A stretch of DNA of 64,000 bases from positions 744,001-808,000 of the forward strand of contig NC_089395.1 of NCBI RefSeq assembly GCF_003171515.1. Direction: 5' to 3'. A model generated the notes under the pieces. That model ran no database searches and had not been told where the DNA came from. It saw only the letters and a list, made by a program, of their open reading frames with translations. A program made the translations under genes and the position numbers. Source of the stretch: Pyrenophora tritici-repentis (taxonomy: Eukaryota; Ascomycota; Dothideomycetes; Pleosporales; Pleosporaceae). This document shows positions 46,151-56,641 of this stretch, piece by piece (within the stretch, counting starts at the first letter, position 1; every line of letters begins with the position of its first letter).

Positions 46151-49100
46151 TCACATACCAGATGCAGCACCACTTCCTTCACCCTTCGTATCTCTCCTCT
46201 GCATCACCTGCTGCCGATGCTGTTCCTCGAGTAGACTCTGCTTACGCACATACTCCATGACAATGTCTTCTTCAGTCTGCTGTTTCTCCAACATTTGCAT
46301 CCTCTCAGTCTCGGCCTTCTCGCTCTCCTCAAGGACCCTTTGCAAGTCCGCGTCATCGTCTTCATAATGGGTCTCTCGTGGCGAAGCGATGGTACCCACA
46401 TCGGTACTTCCGTCAGTTGAAGCAGCAATGGCTTGGCTCATAGCGTCCATGATACCGCTTTCCTGCTGCGCCCCCTGTGCAGAGGTCGCGTAATCCTCTG
46501 CGTGGTTCGCATGCATATGCGCGAGTTCCTTCGACTCTGCTATAATGCGTCGGTACTCTTCGCCTTCTTTTGTGTCAGCATCAGAATCCCATTCCGAGTC
46601 GCTTCCATGCTGACGGCGAACCCTCGTTTCCAGTAGACTCTTCCTCAGTGTTTCTTCGAGTGCCCTTTGTTCCTCGTCGGTAACGTTGGCCTTTCGAGCT
46701 TCTTCCAAACTAGCAGTCAAAGCTCGATGTAACGCTTCTTCTTCATCTTGCTGCGACGCAATTGTGCCAGCGGGAGCGCGCTCAAGTTCTGCAACTGAAG
46801 CGCGGATTGCAGAAGCAAGAAGTTGGTCTTGTTCGGCATTGCCGCGCGAAGACTCTGCAACAGAAGCTGCAATTGCTCGTTCAAGTTCGCGCTGGTCTTC
46901 TTCCTCTTCGGCCCGGAGTTGGGCTTCGAGCTCGGCCTGAGGTGATTGGAGCGGTGCGCTTGCTACGCTTCCAGAAGTAGCAGTATCCTGCCGTCTCAAT
47001 GCGCGTGTCCGTTCAGCTTCTTGTTGACGCCAGCTAGGCATCGTCGATCTTATCTCAGGCTCAACACCGCGTCTTCTTGGAGGATCGGGGTACTGGCCGA
47101 CCAAGCTGCCTTGTTGGGTCGAGGTTCCTGGCGTTGATGGTTGAACGTCGGGAGCATTGGCTTGCGAAGTGAGTCTTGCTGAGTGCTCGTTTTGCTTGAT
47201 CTTCTTCTGCTGTACGAGTGAGTGCAGTGAGTCCATCTTCTCAGCTCCGGGGTTCCTCTTCTTCTTAATACCAGATTTCACGTCGGCCCATATCTTTACA
47301 ACTGCATCTCGTTCCTCTTGCGTAACCCCGGCTGCTTCCTCGTAGCCCTGCGCGACACGTGCAGCGATGATGTAGTTTTGCACATCCTTTCCTTTGTTCT
47401 TGACCATCTCTTGATAAAGGCCCTTCATGGCATAGCCAGGAACTGACCATGCACCTCCCATGACGCGGAATGGGACGCTCATAATACCACGCCCAACGCC
47501 CTTGACAAAACCGATGCCCCCTTCTTTCTTTGCGCCTTTGTAGGGATCGGTCACGATGCCGGTAATACCATCGTATAGCCCAAATCCAAATTGCTATCTT
47601 GATGTTAGCGAGCTTCAGGCGCAATAGTGCAGTTTGAATTACCTTGGCAGCTGTTCGTATGCCGCTCTGGAAGTCAGTGACTTTATCGACCTGTCGAACT
47701 TCTGCTCCATACAGTTTAGGTACATTGTGGAATCCCTTGGCAACGTTCAACGAGAAGTCCATTGGCGACTTGAAGCCAGCACCAACGATACGAGCCAATC
47801 CCTTTCCAGTATCCACTGCAGAGTCGACGTTATCGGTCATCCCTGGCTTGGGCGCTAGATTGAATTTAGACGTTGAACCAGACGGAGCACTGGAATTTGG
47901 CGTGGTAGAAGGTGCAGGACTGGTGGCTGCTGCATGGTCGGCTTGAATACGGGCGAGATCAGCAGCACCATCAGCAGCTGTAGGTGTAGTCGCCTCACTT
48001 CTTGCTGAACCTTGGGTCGTTTCCGTCGCACTTCTGGAGTTCGTCGGCCGCTCGCTGCTACTTCCTTCCTTGATTGAGGAAGGTTCACTTCCCGTTGACT
48101 TTTCTTTATCTTTCTTCTTCCTGGCATCTGGGTGAATGCCGAGAAGTTTGAGTGTCTCAATGGGCATATCAGCAACTCCCATCATCACGGATGTGGCGGT
48201 ACCCGTCAAGGCGGATGCTGCACCAGAAACAGGATCCCAAGGGCCTTCGTCCGGAACATATTCGCGAGGTCGGAATCTGCGAGAATTAGGATACATTCTA
48301 TTCAGTCGTCAAAAAACTTACAGCTTCATTTCGGAAAAGTTGACTTCGCCTTGTTGAGCCAGAACGGTAGCCGCCTTGGCACTCAGCTTTACTTGAGTTC
48401 GTTTGAGCCTCCACACAGCAGGCTTGTCTGGCATGACCGCACATCGCATCTCTTCGTAGTTGAGCATTTGATGGAAAGACTGGGCGCCCTTATGCGTTCC
48501 GTTTTCCTGCTTGATCTTCTCACACAACTCCTGCGCTTGCCTGAGCGACTCAGGTTTAAGCGCCTCATTGATGGCGCCTGCAAGTTTCTCGGCTGTAAGC
48601 TCCTTGTACGGTATGGGGTCTGGTCCTGCTCCTGCTCTCGAAACCATAGCGCCCCAGAAAGCTTGATCTCCAAAGAAAGGAATAACCACGGTAGGTTTAC
48701 CGGTCGCGATGCCAGCTGCTGTAGTTCCAGCTCCACCGTGATGTACGACGGCCGAGACACGCTTGAACAGCCAGTCGTGTGGGCAGTTCCCAAGCATGAA
48801 GACGTCATCGGGCTTACCGAGGTCATCAGCACCCAAACCACCCCAGCCCTTGGAAACCAAGGCTCGCTTTCCAGTAATCTTGACAGCATCGAATATCATC
48901 TTTGTCATGGCATTTGGGTCGTCCACCACGATGGAACCAAACCCAATGTAAACAGGTGGCTCTCCTGCCCCTAAGAACGCTGCGAGTTCCGGGTCAGGGG
49001 TGTAGTTAGATGCGAGGTTGAGGAAGTAGAAGCCGGCAATTGAGATATGGTTGCTCCAATCCCTTGGTTTGGGGATAAGTGCGGGTGACCTGGACAGTGT

Positions 49101-50353
49101 TAGCTATGTTGCTAGTCTCGAACCATCTTGACATACCAGCAGTATGTAAAGGGAATCTTGAGTCTTGCTAGCATGGCTGGGGCCCAAACAGCGCTTATAG
49201 GATCCAGGCGAAGGCTCTCCTTGCGAAACCTGTTGATCACATCCCCCAGACCTTGCCACGTGAGGATGTCGACCATGATGTATGACATGTAGTTTGTGAT
49301 GCTAGGGTCTGCATTTGTAGATTGGATATTCGCGAGGGGATGAGGAAACTGCTGCGTAGGTGACCATGGCATGCTGTTTTCGTGTAAGTGTATGACCGTC
49401 AGCCAACGGAATACTAGACTTACGTAAACATCATGTGAAGAGGTATCCCCAGCTTCTCGGCGCAATGCAAATGACCAAAACTAGGGGGATTTGCGATGAT
49501 GGCGTCAGCAACGAAGGGCTTCTTTAGATGCTCTGGTAGCTGCTCCTCGACATTCATCCACTCTTCAACTGTTTGCTGGAGAGGGTCTACACCAAGACCA
49601 TTACCGGTTTCTATGCAAGATCTCCATGTTCCCCTCAAGATCTCTGCGATACCTTTTCTCCTCTTGCCAATATCACCACTGAGGAGTGTGTCAAAACCTG
49701 GCATCAGACCTGGGTTCTTCACCATGAAGGCCATGAGCTCGGCCGGGTCGCCGCCGATACTGAAGAACTCGAGACCATTCTCCACGACAAAGTCTTTGAA
49801 CGTCGGGTGTGTCGCTAACCGCACTCGATGACCGTATGTCTCCTTCAGCACCTTGCCCAGAGCGACGAATGGCTGAACATCGCCCCGGGATCCCACCACT
49901 TGTATAACAACGTTCAAAGGGGGTGGAGGCCGTTGACCTGGCGCACCACCAAGGAATTCTGGGACGTAGGGAGGAGGACGTTCGGGGGTATCTTGTGCTT
50001 GTGTGAGTTGACGCTGAATGTGGGGGACCATGAGCCGCGAAAGCCCACGGCCCTTTTGGTCGATGCGGATATTAACACGCCCATCTTCTGCGACAACCGC
50101 ATTGGTGCCCAGCTCCTGATTCTCGAGTTGGCCTGGGAGCTCTGTGTATGCGGGTGGAGGCTCAGTTGCACTTGACGCCTCATAGGCGGGGATTTGTGTC
50201 GCATCTAGATGTATACTACTCCAGTTATCAGTATCCAAGCCTCAGATCCAAGTGTGATGTTACTGACGGAGCATTTGTTTGTATATGTTGCTGTGTTGGT
50301 GGGGCACTATCGTGAAGCGCGTCATTGTTGGTGGGGTCAAGTGAACTTGACAT
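46151..50353 (-). CDS. Sterol 3-beta-glucosyltransferase-like protein with UIM-rich tail
   Basis: Six exons: complement(46151..47593, 47643..48276, 48322..49089, 49137..49373, 49424..50218, 50268..50353), 1320 residues. The GT1/GT28 N-terminal part (VVIQVVGSRGDVQPFVALGK; ANPPSFGHLHCAEKLGIPLH) is followed by the UDP-sugar-binding part (PPVYIGFGSIVVDDPNAMTK; VVHHGGAGTTAAGIATGKPT; VIPFFGDQAFWGAMVSRAG). This is the pattern of UDP-glucose:sterol glucosyltransferases, without a PH or GRAM domain. After the enzyme come FRPREYVPDEGPWDPVSGAA and a conserved region with GIRTAAKQFGFGLYDGITGI. The last 300 residues hold about five ubiquitin-interacting-motif-like helices (for example DQRELERAIAASVAESS and EEALHRALTASLEEAR). 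Exon 1 (MSSSLDPTNNDALHDS) uses a weak GTCAGT donor and is the least certain part; the other junctions keep frame and family sequence. Confidence 0.87.
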
Positions 50354-50727
50354 GATAATTGCTATCTCAGGAAGAAAAGGGTATCGTAGGTGCGAATAGC
50401 AAAGAAAACAAGCCGAGTAAGGTCGCTGAAGATGAACAGTAAGGAATGGGGCGCAATGTAGGGACTAGAAGACTAATGTGGGGACTAGAAGCCTGTATTG
50501 CATTTCGACGCGTAGAGAAGCGCATGCGCTATGACACGGAGTATCGGGGAAGTTGCCATGTAATTGGTCGTGACTACTTTGAGGCGTACTAGGCGAGGCT
50601 GCGTCATCGCTCACACAGCCTCGAAGCCTAAGATCCACTCATCTCGAAGGCTTGGCAGGAACAGGAACAGACAATGATACTGCCACTTCCTGCAGCCTGC
50701 CCATGCTTGTTCAATGATTCAAGTCTT
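50354..50727. other. Intergenic spacer
   Basis: 374 bp, no coding frame; the promoter of the glycosyltransferase gene and the 3' side of the next minus-strand gene. Confidence 0.6.
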
Positions 50728-51502
50728 TCATTTTATACTTTGGGCCACTGAATATATGTCCATGAGTTTTCCTTGAAGTTTACTTGGCTTCTTCCTTAGG
50801 ATGAGGGTTGATTCAGCTATCTTTCCTGACCCACACAGACATATTAGACCCTTGCCCCGCACCAAGTTGAGATGTTTCGTATAGCCTCGTATCTCGTATC
50901 CGTTGTACTTATGCAGCCCGTTATATATGTCCCCTATGCCTCTCTGTGGCCCCCATAACTTCCAACACATCTGGTCAAAGCCACAGTGATGCCCCACTAT
51001 GACCTTTTCGTGGCCTGTGAGGCCAGGTAATGAATCGACGTTCACCTGTTAATATCATCTTAGTATGTACACGAAACGAACACGATGGTGCTACTGACCA
51101 TAAGTGCGCCCATACAGATGCAACCCCCCTGGCTTGTTTGTCGTCTTCTTCGCACGTGGCTGGCTGCTTGCCATTGTCTGCTATCTTGGGCTGTTCTTGG
51201 ACGGCCGGTTTGCCATTACCGTCGACGTTGTGCTTATGTGCCTCTGATGCATCAAGTGAGTACCTCGCCAGCCAGATGAGCTGCTCGGTCTGAGTTGTTA
51301 GCCTGTCTTTTGCAAGGCGTTGGCATATCTCGTTGATGACACGGCCGGCGTTTGTTATTCCTTGTGCCGCCTGGAACTCGTTGACGACTTGGTTGACATG
51401 ATTGGTATGGTCTGATGCTGAACTTGACTCGAGGCCTCGCTTAGGAAAGTAAATGGGGCTTCTGACAATAATGCGCGTGTGCTGGAGGGGCGGCTTGAAC
51501 AT
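50728..51502 (-). CDS. Uncharacterised two-exon protein
   Basis: Exons complement(50728..51045, 51095..51502), 241 residues from the ATG at 51502 (MFKPPLQHTRIIVRSPIYFP). The frame is open further upstream but offers no ATG. Exon 1 is mostly helical and polar (NQVVNEFQAAQGITNAGRVI, TTQTEQLIWLARYSLDASEA), ending ASVWAHLWS. The 49-bp intron has a weak GTAGCA donor, and exon 2 reads VNVDSLPGLTGHEKVIVGHH ... LRKKPSKLQGKLMDIYSVAQ. No family is recognised. The position in a stretch of broken and unknown genes suggests an accessory or rapidly evolving gene. The splice model is uncertain. Confidence 0.5.
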
Positions 51503-51952
51503 GGCGACTGAGTCAATTGAGACTGGTGCTAGGGTGAGTGCTGGATACTCTGTGCGAACGGAACTGGATGAGGAGTCCAGACGCGCGTAGATGCGCAATG
51601 TTGATGAAAGAGTAAGAAGACAATTGGTATGTAGGTTGGTGATTGAGAAAGAGATTGGAAATGGGAAACAGAAGGTGAAGTTGAAATCGGATTCATTTTA
51701 GGAAAGAGCTTACAGCTATCAGTTCATCTAATTAGATGCGGGGCCATTGCGACCCTGCTCCCAGGCAGGGACAACAGACGGTGTACTTTGAAACATTGTC
51801 CATTTGTGCCCTATCCAATTACTTCTTAATGATCAATTATATTACAGGTGGGGGTTGTGCTGTAACCCAATCCTCTAGAATTGCCAAAGCACAACATGCC
51901 CTCGTTCCTGCCATCCCTATCTCTACATGGCTACTCTCTCTGCCGCGGCTGT
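51503..51952. other. Intergenic spacer in accessory region
   Basis: 450 bp, no supported gene. Confidence 0.5.
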
Positions 51953-52399
51953 TTAAACAACGCTGTAACTACACTTTTTGGCTTTCTGAACACACTTCCA
52001 TTTGGAGCTTTGGGCCTGTTTAGCTTGACCCTTCTTGCGAGCTGGGACACTCTCTTTCTCTTTGGACACTTTCTCCTTTTGCGCTAGCCGTGCCCGATGC
52101 AGCCTCTGTGCCTGTTGTCTCTTCTTGTTTTCAAAGCATATCCAGCTTTCAGGATCTTGCACTTCAGTTTCTGTCAATTCTATTACAGCCTTGACTGGTA
52201 CAGTTTTTGCTTTCGACTGCTGGGCTTCGATGGGTATGCCAGCCATTCTGCACAGCAGCTCCTCTGTGTCCTCTGAAATTGTCTGGGGTAACCCAAATCG
52301 AGCCAGAGCGTTCTGCTGGATCTGGTTGAAGGGAAACGCTGAGGCTTCCTGACCCAAATGTTGAGGAGCCGGGATAACATTATCAACTCCGGAATCCAT
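51953..52399 (-). CDS. Uncharacterised Lys/Gln-rich ORF, possibly the 3' part of a broken gene
   Basis: 148 residues from the ATG at 52399 (MDSGVDNVIPAPQHLGQEAS). The centre reads NALARFGLPQTISEDTEELL and CRMAGIPIEAQQSK. The C-terminal third is very basic (KKRQQAQRLHRARLAQKEKV, then KKGQAKQAQSSKWK), which could bind nucleic acid. It lies in the same frame as the upstream ORF 52430-52957, separated by a single TAG and ten codons without further stops. It may therefore be the C-terminus of that protein rather than a separate gene. No family is recognised. Confidence 0.4.
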   Translation of the reverse strand: MDSGVDNVIPAPQHLGQEASAFPFNQIQQNALARFGLPQTISEDTEELLCRMAGIPIEAQQSKAKTVPVKAVIELTETEVQDPESWICFENKKRQQAQRLHRARLAQKEKVSKEKESVPARKKGQAKQAQSSKWKCVQKAKKCSYSVV

Positions 52400-52429
52400 T
52401 CCACGGATATCCTTAGTGGCTGTGTGACT

Positions 52430-52957
52430 CTAGTAGAGAATCAGGTTTAATTCATTAGCACTCTTTTGAACCTTCGCGATGTCCATCTTTGTGGACTTGA
52501 GCGACAGTTGTCCAGTCATACCCCTGACCTTGGGCATTCCTTTCATCATCCCAGAAGCTCGCTCGGGGTATACGAAGCCCGGAAGGTTGTGTGGGAGTAA
52601 ATTGGGCATCTCAAACGCTTGGTGCTTCCATGCAAGCTTGAAGATAAGGTTGAAGCCTTGTGCATATGTATGGTTTCCACATCCCCTTGGCGACTCTACT
52701 GCAAGTCGTATACCACAGGTACGGAGTTGTGCCTCTCCTCGATCATTCATATCGGTAACTATGGCTATGCAGTATGCAAGATGTAGGTGCTCATAGAATT
52801 CTTTTGAGACAGCCTGGTGGCAGATGGCGCAGTGATAGCCTTGCTGATTTCGCTTGCATGTCATGACATTCGACATGAGTGGGTGGTACGCTTCCTTATA
52901 GTTCTCCCCATGTAGGTACGGTAAATCCAATCCGTGGTCTGTACGTCCTCTGACCAT
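52430..52957 (-). CDS. Uncharacterised Cys/His-containing ORF
   Basis: 175 residues from the ATG at 52957 (MVRGRTDHGLDLPYLHGENY). YHCAICHQAVSKEFYEHLHL, continuing to AYC, has zinc-finger-like Cys/His spacing but fits no class I can name. GIRLAVESPRGCGNHTYAQG and FNLIFKLAWKHQAFEMPN follow. The frame ends ILY-TAG at 52430-52432 and continues open afterwards into the ORF at 51953-52399. No intron signal could remove the TAG. The pair may be one protein of about 335 codons broken by a nonsense change. Confidence 0.4.
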   Translation of the reverse strand: MVRGRTDHGLDLPYLHGENYKEAYHPLMSNVMTCKRNQQGYHCAICHQAVSKEFYEHLHLAYCIAIVTDMNDRGEAQLRTCGIRLAVESPRGCGNHTYAQGFNLIFKLAWKHQAFEMPNLLPHNLPGFVYPERASGMMKGMPKVRGMTGQLSLKSTKMDIAKVQKSANELNLILY

Positions 52958-53329
52958 CTTTGCAGATGAACCCGGTTCGGTTCGGTCAATGCGCAGTTGA
53001 CTCGATGCGGGATTGGGTCTGCGGTAGACACAAGGCGCGGTCGAGTCGATGGGTGGTCAAATCAATAGGCAGTAGAGTCCAATGCGTGGTTGAGGGTGTA
53101 TAAGGTATGTATTAAACGGCAGTTAAGAATATTTAGTGCCATACCTTATCGCTAATGGGACCCCAAAGTGAGTCAACCGGTTACCCCGCAGCGAATAGGT
53201 AGTGAATGTGTGGCATCAGCTGATATCTCGCTTTCACTCTTTCTCAGAACAACCAATTCTGAGACAGTAAAAGACTTGATGTAGCCTGGGTTACTCTAAA
53301 ACGTTGCATGTTCAAGGAACTAAACCGAA
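52958..53329. other. Intergenic spacer in accessory region
   Basis: About 370 bp with imperfectly repeated short motifs (GTCGAGTCGATG / GACTCGATGCG near 53000-53050) and A/T-rich sequence; no gene seen. Confidence 0.45.
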
Positions 53330-54107
53330 CTCGACTTATGGACAGTTCGCTGTATTGGTCCAAGTTCCACCCCCGCGTCTCTACTTGGTCAAGGAAGAGG
53401 AAGCCGAAAATGTGACAAGCAAAAAGTAGCTATACCGCCATAGTTGGGAATATGTTCAGAAAAATCTAGTAAGAAAGCTCAAGGACGTTATCTTTTATTG
53501 GGACTCGTATGGCATCTAGCATGAAGACATAGAGCTCATAGCACATTTCGAAGGCGGCTATCACCATGTTGTCGTTCTACGAGTTGTCATTAGAGGTGAA
53601 GATGAGGACTTTGCTATTAAGATGCCTGCTGTTGGTACACCAGCTCGTTGGCAGCTAGGCGATTCCCACAACTTGGACTTCGAGGTTTCCTTGATGCAGC
53701 ATCTCTACAAGCGTATGACTATGCTAGTCCCGGATGCTAACAGTTGTGACAAGATCTCCAACAGAGCTCTAGGTGCACCCTTTATTATGATGAAGCGCCT
53801 ACCTAGCGTTCCATCCCACGATATCTGGTATGAAGATGGACGTCGAAACCATCTCTCGGCTAGCCGCATCTCACCAGAGACAGAGGTAAAGCAGGTTAAT
53901 ATGCTCCGCTCACTTGCTAAATTCATGGCACAGCTACAATTTCTAGAATTCAATTGCCTTGGTATTCCGATCTTCAACAACGGTGCAGTTCTTATCCATT
54001 CCCAATCTGTTTCACCTCCGCAACATAACTCGATGATCCCTACGTCATGGACTGTGTTGACATCACGACTTCCACAAGTAAACATAAACAAGCAACCATC
54101 CCAATAA
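53330..54107 (+). pseudogene. Aminoglycoside-phosphotransferase-like kinase remnant
   Basis: One plus-strand frame reads as a fungal APH/phosphotransferase-family protein but has in-frame TAG codons at about 53427 and 53517. Parts include RLYLVKEEEAENVTSKK, stop, LYRHSWEYVQKNLVRKLKDV, IFYWDSYGI, stop, then HFEGGYHHVVVLRVVIRGED, FAIKMPAVGTPARWQLGD, ALGAPFIMMKRLPSVPSHDI and LAKFMAQLQFLEFNCLGIPI. The nucleotide-binding Lys (AIKMP) is visible. The HGD..N catalytic loop expected further on is missing, because homology ends near IFNNGAVLIHSQ. The gene is thus both interrupted and 3'-truncated. Both TAGs could come from CAG by C-to-T change. The only intact ORF left is 53622-54107. Confidence 0.65.
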
Positions 54108-54164
54108 AAACTCAAAGTCATTTCACCACAGACACCATACCAAACCACCCAGAACGTGCACAAA

Positions 54165-54953
54165 ATGCCCGCACCCCTAACCATAGTCGTCACCGGCTCC
54201 AACCGCGGAATCGGCCAAGGAATAATCCACCTCCTCTCCAAAACCCAACACCCACGCCCTCTTACCATATACGCCACATCCCGCAGCGGCACCGCCCTGT
54301 CCATCTCGGCCATCCCCCCCAACGAAATCCACTATGCTAAACTAGACATCACCTCCATCGCCTCTATCAATGCCTTCCTACGAACCACGCTGCCGGAAAC
54401 CGGGAAAATCGACGTCCTCATCAACAACGCGGGCATAAACAACAACAAAAATGAAACCGCCGACACAGCCGCCCAAACAATTGATGTAAACTACCACAGT
54501 ACGAAAACTATATGCAAAATTTTCCTCCACGAGGGAAAGATGAAGGACACACAAGGCGCACGCATCGTAAACGTTAGTAGTACAGCATCGGCTCTCTCAA
54601 ATTATCCTGCATCTACGCAATCGCGCTTTCACTCAGTCAAGACGGTTTCAGATATTAACGTTTTAGCCGACAAATATGTCAGCTCTGTTAGATCTAACAG
54701 TCAGGAAGCTGCTGGCTTTGGAGCGCCGCCGAAATCTTATCAGGTTAGCAAGGCACTTGTGAATGCGCTTACTGTGGTGCTGGCGAGGGAGAACGAGTGG
54801 GTGAGGATTAATTGTTGTTGTCCGGGGTGGGTGGATAGTGATATGGGGAATTTGGTAGGGAGGCCGCCGAAGACGTTGGAGGAGGGGGCGAGGATTCCGG
54901 TTAGATTGGCGGTGGGGGTGTTGGGGAGGGGGGAGATGAGAATGGTGGTTTGA
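54165..54953 (+). CDS. Short-chain dehydrogenase/reductase
   Basis: Single exon, 262 residues from the ATG at 54165. The Rossmann dinucleotide-binding motif is TGSNRGIG (residues 10-17). KIDVLINNAGINN carries the NNAG motif, and ARIVNVSSTASAL supplies the catalytic Ser. PKSYQVSKALVNAL gives the catalytic Tyr-x3-Lys, and NCCCPGWVDSDMG is the usual PG segment after it. A loop between Ser and Tyr is long (NYPASTQSRFHSVKTVSDIN), as in carbonyl-reductase-type members. The enzyme probably reduces a carbonyl with NADPH; the substrate is unknown. It converges on the dioxygenase gene with only 157 bp between stop codons. Confidence 0.88.
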   Translation: MPAPLTIVVTGSNRGIGQGIIHLLSKTQHPRPLTIYATSRSGTALSISAIPPNEIHYAKLDITSIASINAFLRTTLPETGKIDVLINNAGINNNKNETADTAAQTIDVNYHSTKTICKIFLHEGKMKDTQGARIVNVSSTASALSNYPASTQSRFHSVKTVSDINVLADKYVSSVRSNSQEAAGFGAPPKSYQVSKALVNALTVVLARENEWVRINCCCPGWVDSDMGNLVGRPPKTLEEGARIPVRLAVGVLGRGEMRMVV

Positions 54954-55110
54954 GCGGTTCAGGGAGCAAGGAAGAGGGAGAGAAGGTCAGTGGAAGGTAT
55001 TACGCGAACGATGGGGTTACAGATGTTGGCTGGGGTAAAGTTCAAAAATGGTAAATAGACACACGCTCCATCCCTGTACAAAAAAACAAATCGACATCCC
55101 TCTCCCAACT
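54954..55110. other. Convergent 3' spacer
   Basis: 157 bp between the stop codons of the SDR and dioxygenase genes. Confidence 0.6.
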
Positions 55111-56359
55111 TCACAACACAGACCTCTCCTCCGGCCTTACCCCTTCCAAAAACCACCCCGGAACCTCTGGCCCCCAAACCGCCAAACTCTCATCCCCCGC
55201 CTCCCCCCACCCCACCTCCGTCTCCTCATTCACCAAATCCCCATCCGCATAATGTTCAATCATAAAACCCGTAGTATCCCACCAATAATCAAAAAGCTGG
55301 CTTCCCAAAATATGTCTCCCAACCCCCCACACACTATCATACCCCTTCTTCGCCAACCACTCATGCCCCAACTTCTGCGTGTCAAAGTCATGCACTTCAA
55401 AGGACGAGTGGTGCACGTGCGCGGACGGGTTTTGGGACAGGAAGATGGTGTGGTGGTCGGTGTAGTCTGGCCCCAGGTCGATGTGTGCGAAGATGGCGAC
55501 GTCTTTGCGGGGCTGGGATGGATCGTCGGGCGTGTTAATGTAGAGGAAATCCGTGGGAACGATATTGAAGGTTCGTGTGTACCATTGCATTTCCTGTTGG
55601 AAGTTCGTGACGCAAAGACCGTAATGACCTAGTTTATGCACAGCCGCCGGTCCTGGTTTAAAGCGCTGGAAGCGAGCGATACGCGGTTTGTTGTTTTCGT
55701 AATTCGTAATCAGTGTTTCTGGGTAGGGTCCGGCTTCTTTTTTCGTCTGGCCGTAGAGCAGGTTTATGGGAAAACCTTCTGGGTCGTGGAGGGTTACCAT
55801 TGACCCGCCTCCAGGTGCATCTGTTAGTTCTTGGATACCGCTTGCTGCGCAAGGCAGTTTTGCGGCTTTTTCTAGCTCGGCGTAGCTGGCGACTTCAAAG
55901 GTTCCACCCAGGAACTTTTTGGGTCCACGTCGCGCGTAATAGACGTATTGGTCGTCACTGTAGCCTTTGAACCATACTTTTTCGTCGACTTGTTTTGCGA
56001 CGCTCATGCCGAAGTCGCGGAGAAAGGTGCTGATTTCATCAAGATTGGGATGTTGGTAGCGCATGTGTACCAGTTTTGTAAGCTTGATTTGGGCATCACG
56101 GTCGATGTTTTGTTCATGTTGCCATTGACGGAGGGGTTTGCACGGTTTAGGAATTGCAATGGATTGGTGGACCGAAGAGCCGCGGTTTGGTGATGTCTCA
56201 CGGCTATGATTCTGGGTATTGTTAGTGGCTTTGATAGGTGAGGTCTATTCCTGGGAAATTTGATATAGTGCAGTAGGTGGCAACACCAGTGAGGTATGTG
56301 GGGCAGTGAATTGGACTTACTGAAGGAGTAATTTTGTCTTTCATGTCCTCAAACGCCAT
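55111..56359 (-). CDS. Extradiol-type (VOC fold) ring-cleavage dioxygenase-like protein
   Basis: Two exons: complement(55111..56211, 56321..56359), 379 residues. Exon 1 encodes only MAFEDMKDKITPS; the 109-bp intron has a GTAAGT donor and CTAAC branch. Two VOC modules are seen, one at about residues 60-180 (KLTKLVHMRYQHPNLDEIST; VTLHDPEGFPINLLYG) and one at about 205-330. The second has the 2-His-1-carboxylate iron site: H in VHKLGHYGLCVTNFQQEMQW, H in SAHVHHSSFEVHDFDTQKLG and E in TTGFMIEHYADGD. The family cleaves catechol-type rings; related fungal proteins are often labelled trihydroxytoluene oxygenase. The substrate is unknown. It converges on the SDR gene. No signal peptide, so probably cytosolic. 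Confidence 0.87.
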
Positions 56360-56641
56360 CTTGGAAACTTCTCTTGTGTTTGACGAAATGAGATGCGCAA
56401 ACTATTATCGTGCTTGCTTCTGGCGATGGAAATATAAGATATATCAGTATCTCCGGGAATGTGGGGAAGTGAGATGGGACCCCACATGGATTCCGAGTCG
56501 GACCACGAACGCCACTCGCTGACATATGCCATCTCCGTGTTGGTATGCGCACTATAGACAAATCTGGTTGAGTATGCCATTTCCCATGTGTAAACAGTAA
56601 GCGTACGACTCTAGACATCAATCATAATTTGGATTGCTGTC
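56360..56641. other. Intergenic spacer
   Basis: 282 bp; the promoter of the dioxygenase gene and the 3' end of the nuclease gene; no ORF supported. Confidence 0.55.

Noticed and set aside
53704..54322. 205-codon minus-strand ORF opposite the APH-like remnant and SDR start
   Set aside because: Antisense to sequence with clear plus-strand homology.
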